Assembly (NCBI RefSeq): GCF_006874475.1
Contig: NZ_VIRM01000053.1
Location: forward strand, 1-64,000
DNA from: Microbispora hainanensis
GTDB taxonomy: Bacteria > Actinomycetota > Actinomycetes > Streptosporangiales > Streptosporangiaceae
Reading direction: 5' to 3'
DNA: 64,000 nucleotides
Shown here: positions 53,190-61,370 of the stretch, piece by piece
Layout of the letters: the number at the start of each line of letters is the position of its first letter
Numbering within the stretch: the first letter of the stretch is position 1
Notes under the pieces: model-generated
Seen by the model: only the letters and a program-made list of their open reading frames with translations
Databases searched by the model: none
Told to the model about the DNA's origin: nothing
Made by a program: the position numbers and the translations under genes

Positions 53190-53819
53190 ATGCCGTCGGA
53201 TGAGTCCGTGCTGCGGGTGCGGGACGTACGGAAGAGCTACCGGGGCAACCCGGTCCTGCGTGGTGTGGATCTCGATCTGCCGCCCGGCCGGGTGGCAGGG
53301 ATCGTCGGGGAGAACGGCGCGGGCAAGACCACGCTGCTGCGCGTCCTCGCCGGCGACCTGCGGCCGGACGGCGGGTCGGTGCGCCACGGCGGGCGCATCG
53401 GGCACTGTCCACAGGAGACGGTGCTGCACGACGCGTTCACGGTCGATCAGCACCTGCGGTTCTTCCAGGTCGCCTACGGCCTGGAAAGCCTGCGCAGGGC
53501 CGAGGAGCTGATGGAGGCGCTGCGGTTCTCCGGCTCCCGCCGGGCCCGCCCCGCCACGCTGAGCGGCGGCACGCGGCAGAAGCTCAACCTCGTCCTGGCC
53601 CTCATGCACGACCCGGACCTGCTCCTGCTCGACGAGCCCTACCAGGGCTTCGACTGGGAGACCTACGTACGGTTCTGGGACCTGGCCGAGGAGCTGCGCG
53701 GACGCGGCCGCTCGGTGCTGGTGGTCTCCCACCTCGCGTACGACGCGGCCCGCCTCGACACCCTCCACCGGCTGGAGGGCGGCGTGCTGCGGGCCGCGGA
53801 CAGGACCGGTGCCGCATGA
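53190..53819 (+). CDS. ABC transporter ATP-binding protein next to the terpene synthase
   Basis: This 209-residue ABC ATPase has Walker A GENGAGKTT, signature LSGGTRQKL, Walker B LLLLDEPYQGFDWE and the H-loop VVSHLAY. The short single-domain form suits a drug/lipid exporter. GGGAAGGG precedes the ATG. Its stop overlaps the permease start (ATGA). Confidence 0.93.
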   Translation: MPSDESVLRVRDVRKSYRGNPVLRGVDLDLPPGRVAGIVGENGAGKTTLLRVLAGDLRPDGGSVRHGGRIGHCPQETVLHDAFTVDQHLRFFQVAYGLESLRRAEELMEALRFSGSRRARPATLSGGTRQKLNLVLALMHDPDLLLLDEPYQGFDWETYVRFWDLAEELRGRGRSVLVVSHLAYDAARLDTLHRLEGGVLRAADRTGAA

Positions 53820-54607
53820 AAGGTCACTGGACCTGCTACGCCACCGCCGTGCGCATGACGTTCGTGGAGCACCTGCGCAACCGGCTGGCATTGGTGATCA
53901 TCGTGCTCTTCATCCCGGTGTGGATGATCCTCATCTACGCCCTGTCCCTGGAGATCCCGCTGCCGTTCTTCGTCCGGGCCGCCGACCGGACCGTCACGAT
54001 GCCGGCCGGCGTCCTCAACCAGCTCGGCGGGGCGCTGCAGATCCTGGCGTTGATCACCGGGTTCATGATGTTCGTGACCACGATGAACTCGGCGCCGTTC
54101 GACCGCCGGCTGGTGCGATCCGGGTTCCCGCAGCCGTGCCTGATCGCGGCGAAGCTCACCGCCCTGGTGGTGGTCGCGCTCGTCGTCGCGCTCTACGCGA
54201 CCGGCCTGATCTGCCTGACCCATCCGACCGCACAGCCCTTGCTGCTCTCCGCCGCCCTCGCCGGTGGAGCGCTGATCTACGGAGGGATCGGCGTCGCGCT
54301 CGCCGCGGTGCTGACCAGCGACCTGGCCGGCCTGGTCCTCGTCACCGTGATCTGCTCGATCGACCTGGCCCTGCAGAGCCCGCTCGCCACCCCGGCGGCC
54401 ACCGGTGTCCTGGTGCGCTACCTGCCCGACTACGGGCCGATGCAGGCAGCGGTCGCGGCCGTGGCCATGGACACGGTGCCCTGGAGCGCCGTCGGCCCGG
54501 CCGTGTGCTGGGCGCTGGCCACGGTGGCCCTCGGCATCTCCGCCTTCGCCGGCCGTACGCGCGTGCAGGGGCCGGTCGGCGGGCCGGTGACAGCAACGCA
54601 TCCATGA
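53816..54607 (+). CDS. ABC-2 type transporter permease
   Basis: This 263-residue permease has six predicted helices, including LALVIIVLFIPVWMILIYALSL, ILALITGFMMFVTTMN and LTALVVVALVVALYATGLI, in the usual half-transporter layout. It overlaps the ATPase gene and ends within 21 bases of the terpene synthase start (or overlaps it by four if the upstream ATG is used). It presumably exports the terpenoid product; this is inferred from position. Confidence 0.87.
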   Translation: MKGHWTCYATAVRMTFVEHLRNRLALVIIVLFIPVWMILIYALSLEIPLPFFVRAADRTVTMPAGVLNQLGGALQILALITGFMMFVTTMNSAPFDRRLVRSGFPQPCLIAAKLTALVVVALVVALYATGLICLTHPTAQPLLLSAALAGGALIYGGIGVALAAVLTSDLAGLVLVTVICSIDLALQSPLATPAATGVLVRYLPDYGPMQAAVAAVAMDTVPWSAVGPAVCWALATVALGISAFAGRTRVQGPVGGPVTATHP

Positions 54608-54627
54608 GTCCCCCGTCAGGAGCATCC

Positions 54628-56655
54628 GTGACAACCGAGAGCGTTTCTCGTGCCTTCCCCGCCCTGGAGTCCGACCTTGATCGGGTGCGGGAGATCGTCG
54701 GTATGGCGGACGTGCCGAGCCGCTCCGAGCTGGCCCCGCTGACCAGGCAGCCTGCGGGTCGCGGCCACCTGATCCGGCCCACTCTGACGCTGTTGTCCTA
54801 CTACGTGCTCGCCGGGCCGGAGCGGGCCGCCGACGTCCGCGCCGTCGAGGCGGCGGCGGCCGTCGAACTGCTGCACATGGCGTCGCTCTATCACGACGAC
54901 GTCATCGACGACGCGCGCCGGCGCAGGGGAAGGCCGAGCGTCAACACCGTGTGGGGCGCGCGCCTGGCGGTCCTGGCCGGCGACCTGCTGTTCACCAGCG
55001 CCAGCCGGATCCTCTCCGAGCTGGGCCGGCGCGAGTCCCTGATGGTCGCCGAGACCGCCCGGCGCATCTGCTCGGGAATGATCGCCGAGACCGCCGACCG
55101 CTTCCTGCTCTCCCGCACCGAGGCCGATTATCTGGAGGTGACCGGCGCCAAGACGGCCGAGTTGCTGTCCCTGGCCTGCCGGCTGGGCGCCATGCAGGCC
55201 GGGCGGGACCCCGAGGCGGAGGAGGACCTGGCACGGTTCGGCTGGCATCTCGGAATGGCCTACCAGGTGCGCGACGACATCCTCGACCTGACCGCGACGA
55301 CCGGAGAGCTCGGGAAACCGGCCAACTCCGACATCGTGGAAGGCGTCTACACGCTCCCCGTGATCCGGGCCCTGGGCCGCGAACCCTCGCTCGCCCGGCT
55401 GCTGCGCCGCGGCCTGACCGCGGCCGACGCCGAGCGGGCGCGGCAACTGGTCCTGTCGTGCGGGGCCGTGGAGGAGGCCCGGCAGGTCGCCGACACCCAT
55501 GTGGAGACGGCTCTGAGAAGACTCGACGCTTTCGGCGATCCACGGTCGCGTGAGGGGCTGGCCGGCTACGTGCGGTCGATCACGGGTTCCGGCGGCAGGG
55601 CCGCCCCCGCCGTGACCTCTCCCGCTCCGGCCTCCGCTCGGCCCGGCGCCCTGACCGGACGGCATGAGCAGGTGCAGGAGCGGTTGGACGCCTGGCTGCT
55701 GGACACCGGGCTGGCCGCCACTCCGGAGGAGGCGCGCCACCCGCGGTGGAACGCCATGGCCTCGACGGCCGCGCGGTTCTGGCCGGGCGCCGACGCCGAG
55801 CAGACCGAGACGCTGGCCCGCTGGATGCTGATGATCGCCGTCGTCGACGACCTCTTCGACGAGCCGGGACTCACCGACCCCGGCGAGATCGTCCGGCTGC
55901 GCCACGGGCTCGCCCTGCTCGTCCGCGGGCTCGGCGACACTCCGCCGGCGGGTGGAGCGGTCGCCACGGCCATGGCCCAGGCGTGGGAGCGGGTCCGCCT
56001 GATCCAGCCGCCCTCCTGGCGGGCGCGCGCCCTCGGTCACCTGGAGGAGTGGCTGGAGGCGGCCGAGCGCGAGGCGTGCCACCGGCTCGGCGGGTTCGTC
56101 CCCAGCCTGCGGGACCAGTACGCGCTGCGCCTGGGGAGCTCCGGAGCACCCGTCTTCCTGGACACCTTCGAGATCACGTACGGCGGGGAGCTCGAACCGG
56201 GGGTGCGCGACCATCCGCTCGTCCGCCGGCTGCTGAACGTCGCCGCGGCCGCGGCGCTCGCCGAGAACGACCTGCTGACCCTGGACGAGGACGAGGCCGT
56301 CGGCGCTCCCTACAACCTGGTCAGGGTGCTCCGCCACGAGACCGGCTGCACCAGGCAGGAGGCGATCGACGAGGTGACGCGCCAGGTCGAGGACGGCTTC
56401 GCCCAGGTGGACGCCATACTCGCCGCCGCACCCGCCATCCTGCGGCCCGCCGACGGCGGCGCCGCCTGCGAGACCGGGATGGGTCTCCTGCGCCTTTCCC
56501 GGGAGCGGCTCCCGGGCTGGCGCGCCCTCCGCGACATCGACCGCTACAACCGGTCGTCCGCCGGCAGTGAGACGTACCTGGCCCGGCTGCGCCGGGAGCT
56601 CCTGACGGAGTACGCCGAGGAGGCCGGGTACGCCGAGACCGGCGCGGCCCGCTGA
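54628..56655 (+). CDS. fused isoprenyl diphosphate synthase - class I terpene cyclase
   Basis: The protein has 675 residues from GTG 54628 (AGGAG five bases upstream; an ATG at 54604 overlapping the permease stop is the alternative). Residues 1-320 are an E-isoprenyl diphosphate synthase with both Asp-rich motifs, DDVID (90-94) and DDILD (216-220), and KTAELL at 175. Residues 350-675 are a class I terpene cyclase with DDLFDE (407-412), Arg501 as pyrophosphate sensor 46 residues before the NSE-type motif NDLLTLDED (547-555), and the RY pair at 639-640. The NSE motif ends in Asp, not Glu. Small residues (Ala85, Ser86) before DDVID suggest a long-chain product. One chain could thus make and cyclise its own substrate. 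Confidence 0.88.
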   Translation: MTTESVSRAFPALESDLDRVREIVGMADVPSRSELAPLTRQPAGRGHLIRPTLTLLSYYVLAGPERAADVRAVEAAAAVELLHMASLYHDDVIDDARRRRGRPSVNTVWGARLAVLAGDLLFTSASRILSELGRRESLMVAETARRICSGMIAETADRFLLSRTEADYLEVTGAKTAELLSLACRLGAMQAGRDPEAEEDLARFGWHLGMAYQVRDDILDLTATTGELGKPANSDIVEGVYTLPVIRALGREPSLARLLRRGLTAADAERARQLVLSCGAVEEARQVADTHVETALRRLDAFGDPRSREGLAGYVRSITGSGGRAAPAVTSPAPASARPGALTGRHEQVQERLDAWLLDTGLAATPEEARHPRWNAMASTAARFWPGADAEQTETLARWMLMIAVVDDLFDEPGLTDPGEIVRLRHGLALLVRGLGDTPPAGGAVATAMAQAWERVRLIQPPSWRARALGHLEEWLEAAEREACHRLGGFVPSLRDQYALRLGSSGAPVFLDTFEITYGGELEPGVRDHPLVRRLLNVAAAAALAENDLLTLDEDEAVGAPYNLVRVLRHETGCTRQEAIDEVTRQVEDGFAQVDAILAAAPAILRPADGGAACETGMGLLRLSRERLPGWRALRDIDRYNRSSAGSETYLARLRRELLTEYAEEAGYAETGAAR

Positions 56656-56671
56656 CGTTCGCGTCCAGACC

Positions 56672-57394
56672 TCAGCCGGGTCCGTCCGCGGCGAGCCGGT
56701 CGAGCCATTCGCCGAGCACGTGGCGTTCGCCGTCGGTGAGAGCTGTGGCGTCGGGCAGCGCGGCGCGCAGCGCCATCGCCGCCGCGGCCGGTCCGGGGGA
56801 TTCGACCACGGGAACGTCGGTGGTGATGGCGGCTATCGCCGCCTCGCGGGCCCTCTCCGACAGGCGCGGGTCACGCCGCTCCACGGGCAGGGCGAGCAAC
56901 GTGAAGACCGTGCCGCAGCCGGCGGCGTGCACGAGGTCGGCCGCCAGGCGCTCGCCGACCTTCAGCCGCCCGGCGGCGGCGATGGCGCGGATGCGCTCCC
57001 CCAGCATCCGGAAGGCGGCGACGGCGGCGGGCGACTGCCGCCCCGGCGTGGGATCGCCGTACATGAGCGAGAACAGGGCGGGGTTCGCCAGCCCGAAGCC
57101 GACGTGCAGGTCCCATCCGGCGCGCAACGCCTCGATCGGGTCGCCGACCGGCGGGCTCGCCTTCTTGTCCCGCAGATAGGAGCTGAAGCCATACTCGGCG
57201 ACCGCGTCGAGCAGGCCCTCCTTGTCGCCGAACAGGCGGTAGATCGTCGGCGCCTGCGTCCCCGCCGCCGCGGCCACCGCCCTGGTCGAGACGGCCTCGC
57301 GCCCGCCGCTCGCGAGCAGCCCGGCCGCGACCGACACGATGTGCGCCCGCGTCCTGTCGCGTCCGCTCGCCGTCTCGCTCTCGGGATCACTCAT
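56672..57394 (-). CDS. TetR-family regulator (near the NmrA-like gene)
   Basis: The protein has 240 residues from ATG 57394. The N-terminal helix-turn-helix is RTRAHIVSVAAGLLASGGREAVSTRAVAAAAGTQAPTIYRLFGDKEGLL; the rest is a helical ligand domain. It is convergent with the terpene synthase and divergent from the NmrA-like reductase, whose promoter carries matching inverted repeats. It probably represses that reductase and itself. Confidence 0.9.
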   Translation of the reverse strand: MSDPESETASGRDRTRAHIVSVAAGLLASGGREAVSTRAVAAAAGTQAPTIYRLFGDKEGLLDAVAEYGFSSYLRDKKASPPVGDPIEALRAGWDLHVGFGLANPALFSLMYGDPTPGRQSPAAVAAFRMLGERIRAIAAAGRLKVGERLAADLVHAAGCGTVFTLLALPVERRDPRLSERAREAAIAAITTDVPVVESPGPAAAAMALRAALPDATALTDGERHVLGEWLDRLAADGPG

Positions 57395-57400
57395 GATTCC

Positions 57401-57467
57401 AACGATAGCAGCGAGTTGATATCGGTGAATTTCCAGTGTTAGCGTCATCGCGATAACACCGATAGCA
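57401..57467. promoter_or_regulatory. inverted and direct repeats in the TetR/NmrA divergent promoter
   Basis: TATCGGTG (57420-57427) and CACCGATA (57457-57464) form an 8-bp inverted repeat 29 bases apart. The element CGATAGCA also occurs at 57403-57410 and 57460-57467, the latter overlapping the second arm. They lie between the two divergent starts and are good candidates for TetR operator half-sites. Confidence 0.5.
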
Positions 57468-57478
57468 AGGAGTGGATC

Positions 57479-58327
57479 GTGATCATCATCACCGGGGCGA
57501 CGGGTCAGCTCGGGCGCGGCGTCGTCGAGCACCTGCTCGCGCGAGTCCCCGCCGACCGGCTCGGCGTCAGCGTCCGCGACGTTTCGAAAGCCGGCGACCT
57601 CGCCCAGCGCGGCGTCCGCGTGCGGCAGGGCGACTTCGACGACCCCGAGAGCCTGGCGTACGCGTTCGAGGGCGCGTCCCAGGTGCTCGTCGTCTCGGGC
57701 CCTGCCGACGCACGCCCGCACCGTACGGCGATCGAGGCCGCCACGGCAGCGGGGGCCAAGCGGATCGCCTACACCAGCCACATGGGGGCGAACCCGGCCT
57801 CCCCCTTCGTCCCGATGCCGTCCCACGCCGAGACCGAGCAGGACCTGCGCGCGTCCGGCGTCGCGTTCACGGCGCTGCGCAACGGCTTCTACGCGACCAC
57901 CGCGGTGCAGTTCGTGCGTCAGGCGCTCGAGACCGGCACGCTCGTCGCGCCCGAGGACGGCCCGGTCTCCTGGACGGCCCACGCCGACCTCGCCGAGGTG
58001 GCCGCCGTCGCCCTGACCGAGGAGGGCCCGCTCGACGGGATCACCGCGCCGCTGACCGGCCCCGAGGCGCTCGACCTGGCGGACGCCGCCGCGATCGCCT
58101 CCGAGCTGACCGGACGCGAGATCACCCGCGTCACCGTCCCGGACGACGAGTGGGTGGCGGGCATGGTGTCACACGGCGTTCCCGAGCGGCAGGCCCGCTT
58201 CCTGCTGGGCATGTTCGAGGCCGGCCGCCGGGGCGAGTTCGCCGAGGTCGATCCAACGCTCGGGGAGCTGCTCGGCCGCAAGCCGATCGCGCTGCGCGAC
58301 CTGCTGGCGGACGCGCTCACGAACTGA
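57479..58327 (+). CDS. NmrA/QorB-like NAD(P)H-binding reductase
   Basis: The protein has 282 residues. The NAD(P)-binding loop is GATGQLGRGVVEHLL at the start, followed by ARPHRTAIEAATAAGAKRIAYTSHMGA, as in NmrA/quinone oxidoreductase 2 (QorB) proteins of the atypical SDR class. GTG 57479 has AAGGAG upstream. It probably reduces a quinone or acts as a redox sensor. It is divergent from the TetR gene; any link to the terpene locus is only positional. Confidence 0.87.
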   Translation: MIIITGATGQLGRGVVEHLLARVPADRLGVSVRDVSKAGDLAQRGVRVRQGDFDDPESLAYAFEGASQVLVVSGPADARPHRTAIEAATAAGAKRIAYTSHMGANPASPFVPMPSHAETEQDLRASGVAFTALRNGFYATTAVQFVRQALETGTLVAPEDGPVSWTAHADLAEVAAVALTEEGPLDGITAPLTGPEALDLADAAAIASELTGREITRVTVPDDEWVAGMVSHGVPERQARFLLGMFEAGRRGEFAEVDPTLGELLGRKPIALRDLLADALTN

Positions 58328-58414
58328 CGCGTTTCTGTTTTCCGTCGGCTGTTTTCCGGCGGCTCCGTCAAGTCCAGATATACATTGTCATTGGATCTTG
58401 TAAGGGGGCCGGGA

Positions 58415-58843
58415 ATGCTCGAATGGGTGGCGGCGGCGGTCGCGGCGGGCGGAACCGCGGTGGTGCAGGCCGCGGGCACCGACGCGTGGGCGATCGTACG
58501 GCAGCGGACGGCGCGGTTGCTCAGCCGCGACGATCCCGAACGCGAGCGGACGGAGCTGATGCGGCTGGACCAGACCGCGACGGATCTCGCCTCGCCCACC
58601 CCGGGCGAGGCCGCGCTCGTCCGGGCCAGGCAGGAGGCGGCCTGGGCGGCCAGGTTCGAGATGCTGCTGGAAAGCCTCGGCGAGGCCGAACGCGAACGGG
58701 TCGCCCGCGAACTGAACGACCTCGCCGACCAGGCCCGCCAGGCATCGGCGGGAGGAGTGTCGGGGAACGTCTTCCGCGGACCGACCGCGTTCCAGGTCGG
58801 CGACAACAACCGTCAGGACAACCACTTCGGGCCGACGGCATGA
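58415..58843 (+). CDS. small helical protein with C-terminal RHIM-like amyloid motif (Bell-like effector candidate)
   Basis: The protein has 142 residues from ATG 58415 (AAGGGGG seven bases upstream). It starts with an amphipathic/hydrophobic helix (MLEWVAAAVAAGGTAVVQAA) and continues as a charged all-helical domain to about residue 110. It ends in the motif GNVFxGPxxFQxGDxNxQ (117-134, followed by DNHF). The motif core FQVGD resembles the RHIM V/I-Q-V/I-G core and the bacterial amyloid signalling (BASS) motifs. In known systems such short helical proteins with a C-terminal motif (Bell domains) are membrane-active death effectors triggered by amyloid templating. Its stop overlaps the next gene's ATG, and that protein carries the same motif. 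Confidence 0.78.
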   Translation: MLEWVAAAVAAGGTAVVQAAGTDAWAIVRQRTARLLSRDDPERERTELMRLDQTATDLASPTPGEAALVRARQEAAWAARFEMLLESLGEAERERVARELNDLADQARQASAGGVSGNVFRGPTAFQVGDNNRQDNHFGPTA

Positions 58844-60519
58844 CCCGCGACCCCGAATCAGGGAAAGACAGGTCAACAAAAAACGACGCAGCAACGAAAA
58901 AAGACGCAGCAACCGGGAAAGACGCGGTAACGGGAAACGTCTTCCACGGTCCGGTGCCTTTCCAGCTCGGGGATCGCAACGTCCAGATCAACCACATCCA
59001 CCAGGCGCCGCCGCAGCGCCGCCCGCTGGTCCTCGCCGGTGCGGCGGTCACGACGCGGCACGAACTGGCCGCCGCCATCCGCGGCGACTGGACCGCCGCG
59101 AGACGTCAGTTCTTCGAGGGCGCGGCCACGACCGGCGCGCCCTCCGACGGCTGGCTCGGCCTTCTCACCTGGCTGCGCGAGCTCGACGGTCTCACCGCCG
59201 AGGACCTGACCACCCAGATCGAGCTCATCGACCATCGGCTCCGCGACCGAAGTCTCCCGGCCGACCTGAAACTGCTTCACCTGCTGGGCTGGCTCGATCC
59301 GGCGGGAGAAGCCGTCTGGCGAGGGACGCCGGTCACGGTGGAGTCGCTGTCCGAGGCGCTCAGGATCGGCCGCATCCGCGAAAGCGGCCCCCAATGGGAG
59401 CTCTACCGCGACCTCTGCGAGGGCGGCCTGCTGGACGCCCTCGCCAGGTTCACCGTGCTGAGCGCGCTGCGCGGGACGCAGCAGGCATGGGACGAGGTCT
59501 GGGAGTCGTGGCGGCGTTTGGCCGCCAGGGTTCCCGGGCTGCCGTCCGAAGCCCGCGAGTGGGCCGAGAGCGGGGCGCGCGGGCTGCTGCTGGCGGCCCT
59601 CCTGCCCTACCCGGAGACCATGACGTGGTTGCGCGCCGCATCCGAGCACGTACCGCCACCCGCCACCGGTGAGATCGAGTGGTACGACTGGCTGCGCGCG
59701 CGGGACGGCGGCCCGGACACCCCTGTCGGATGGCTCGTACGCACCGACCTCACCGCTTACGCCGCCGCGCAGGCGGAAGAGCGGCGCCGGCAGGCGGCGG
59801 CCGACCTGCAGAACCAGCGGATGACGGCCGTGCTGGATCACGCCGCCGCGCTGCGCGACCGCGAGTGGGCCGACTACGAGCGCCGGCGGCTCTCGCCCAC
59901 GGCCCGGTTGGAGGTGGTCGGCCGCGCGACGCTGTGGCTCGGGGCCTGGGGCGCCGCCACGGTCCCGGTGCCCTGGATCATCTGGGGGTGGGCCGAGCCG
60001 GACATCGCCGCGACGGTGTCGTGGTATCTCGTCGCGCTGACCCTGGCGGCGTACGCGGGCTGGGTGCCACGAGTCCTGCGGCTCGGCGCGGCGTACCAGC
60101 CTCCGCTGCACCGCCTGCGGGAGTGGGCCGAGGAAGCCCGGGCCGACCCTGGAAGCGTTCGGAGGGGTCTCATCAGAGCCGGCACCGTGGCCGGAGCCGT
60201 CCTGATCCTGGGCGTGCTCCGTCACGACGTCGGCTTCGTCGTGACGACGATCCTCGTCGTTCCCCTGCTGGCCGTGGCGTTCCACTTCGCCCGCATCGGG
60301 GCGCTGCACGACTGGGCGGACGAGCATCGGGAACGGCTGCGGGACTACCGGTCCAGGCGGCCCGATGCGGGCGGCATCCCGCAGAGCATCGTCCAGGGTG
60401 TTCGATCGCCGTCGCCCGGAGTCCGGGCCGACGCCTACCGGGCGTTCCTCCGGCAGTTCACCGGCCTCGGCCAGAGCGGGCAGGACGAGGGCCGCGACAA
60501 CGGCCGTCGCGACCGCTGA
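58840..60519 (+). CDS. membrane protein with N-terminal RHIM-like amyloid motif, partner of the preceding gene
   Basis: The protein has 559 residues. The first 30 residues are a lysine-rich repeated linker (KNDAATKKDAATGKDAVT) in locally A-rich DNA. At 32-49 the motif GNVFxGPxxFQxGDxNxQ recurs; over the 22-residue motif it shares 14 residues with the C-terminus of the preceding protein. Residues ~60-350 are a soluble helical region of no known family (ELAAAIRGDWTAARRQFF..., DALARFTVLSALRGTQQAWDEVWESWRRL). Four membrane helices follow between about 360 and 490 and then a cytoplasmic tail. The ATG overlaps the preceding stop. The motif at the N-terminus is where sensors or scaffolds carry it, so it may be the trigger or a membrane-bound amplifier of the small effector. 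Confidence 0.78.
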   Translation: MTRDPESGKDRSTKNDAATKKDAATGKDAVTGNVFHGPVPFQLGDRNVQINHIHQAPPQRRPLVLAGAAVTTRHELAAAIRGDWTAARRQFFEGAATTGAPSDGWLGLLTWLRELDGLTAEDLTTQIELIDHRLRDRSLPADLKLLHLLGWLDPAGEAVWRGTPVTVESLSEALRIGRIRESGPQWELYRDLCEGGLLDALARFTVLSALRGTQQAWDEVWESWRRLAARVPGLPSEAREWAESGARGLLLAALLPYPETMTWLRAASEHVPPPATGEIEWYDWLRARDGGPDTPVGWLVRTDLTAYAAAQAEERRRQAAADLQNQRMTAVLDHAAALRDREWADYERRRLSPTARLEVVGRATLWLGAWGAATVPVPWIIWGWAEPDIAATVSWYLVALTLAAYAGWVPRVLRLGAAYQPPLHRLREWAEEARADPGSVRRGLIRAGTVAGAVLILGVLRHDVGFVVTTILVVPLLAVAFHFARIGALHDWADEHRERLRDYRSRRPDAGGIPQSIVQGVRSPSPGVRADAYRAFLRQFTGLGQSGQDEGRDNGRRDR

Positions 60520-60591
60520 CCGGGCGCCCCGCCGAAATTCCGCGCTCTGCGTGCGATAGCGCGATTCATCGGGCGTCGCCCACTCACAGCG

Positions 60592-61272
60592 TCAGGCCCT
60601 GGAGGAACGCTGTCTCTGCGAGCCGTCGGCCGCGATCGGGACATCGCGCAGCGACAGAGCGCTCGGCGGGGGCAGGGGCCGGTGAGCCGCCTCGGCGCGG
60701 AACGACTGCAGCAGGTACGCCACCAGGCGCCGGGACGCCGCACTGTCGTGCGGCAGCGCGGTGACCAGACCGCAGTGGGACAACAGGGCCACGACGAGGT
60801 CGGAAGGGTGGAAGTCGGCCCGCAGCGCACCCGCCGCCTGGGCTCTGCGGACCAGGGTGGTGAGGTCCCGTTCGGTCCGTTCCCGAGCCTGCGCGTGTCC
60901 CGCCGTGCTGTCCGGAAAGGCCGCGACGAACGCGGCGGGGAAGCCGCGTTCCTCCCGCTGGAGTTCGCAGACCGTCTCGAACAACCGCTGGAAGCCCCGC
61001 CAGGGGTCGGGGTCGGTGAGCGCCTCGGTGAGCGCCCGGGCGCAGGTCTGCATCTGGTGCGCGAACGCGGCCCGCACCAGCGCGTCGCGGGTCGGGAAAC
61101 GCCGGTAAAGCGTCGCCACGCCGACGCCGGCCCTCCGGGCGACGGTCGCCATGGGCGCGTCGATCCCGTGCTCGGCGAAGACCTCACGGGCGGCGGCGAG
61201 GATGCGCCCCTGGTTGCGCCGGGCGTCGGCCCGCATCCGCGGGCCCGCGATCCGAGAGGAATCCTCCACCAC
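60592..61272 (-). CDS. TetR/AcrR-family regulator
   Basis: This 226-residue protein has the helix-turn-helix QGRILAAAREVFAEHGIDAPMATVARRAGVGVATLYRRFPTRDALV, followed by a helical ligand domain and an Arg/Ser tail. It is divergent from the quinone-oxidoreductase-like gene (98 bases apart), which it probably controls. It is convergent with the amyloid-motif membrane gene. The exact start (GTG 61272) is tentative. Confidence 0.9.
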   Translation of the reverse strand: MVEDSSRIAGPRMRADARRNQGRILAAAREVFAEHGIDAPMATVARRAGVGVATLYRRFPTRDALVRAAFAHQMQTCARALTEALTDPDPWRGFQRLFETVCELQREERGFPAAFVAAFPDSTAGHAQARERTERDLTTLVRRAQAAGALRADFHPSDLVVALLSHCGLVTALPHDSAASRRLVAYLLQSFRAEAAHRPLPPPSALSLRDVPIAADGSQRQRSSRA

Positions 61273-61370
61273 TGTTTCTCACTTCCGATGTAAGCGGACG
61301 ATGCCGTCCACATAGAAGCCTACGCTCGGGGCCGATGCCCGCACGGCCACTGACGGCGAAGGTGAGAGCC

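Noticed and set aside
58860-58905. A-runs at the start of the amyloid-partner gene as a programmed frameshift or a pseudogene mark.
   Set aside because: The frame stays open for 559 codons with coherent membrane helices, so no shift is needed. Kept only as a note on possible slippage.
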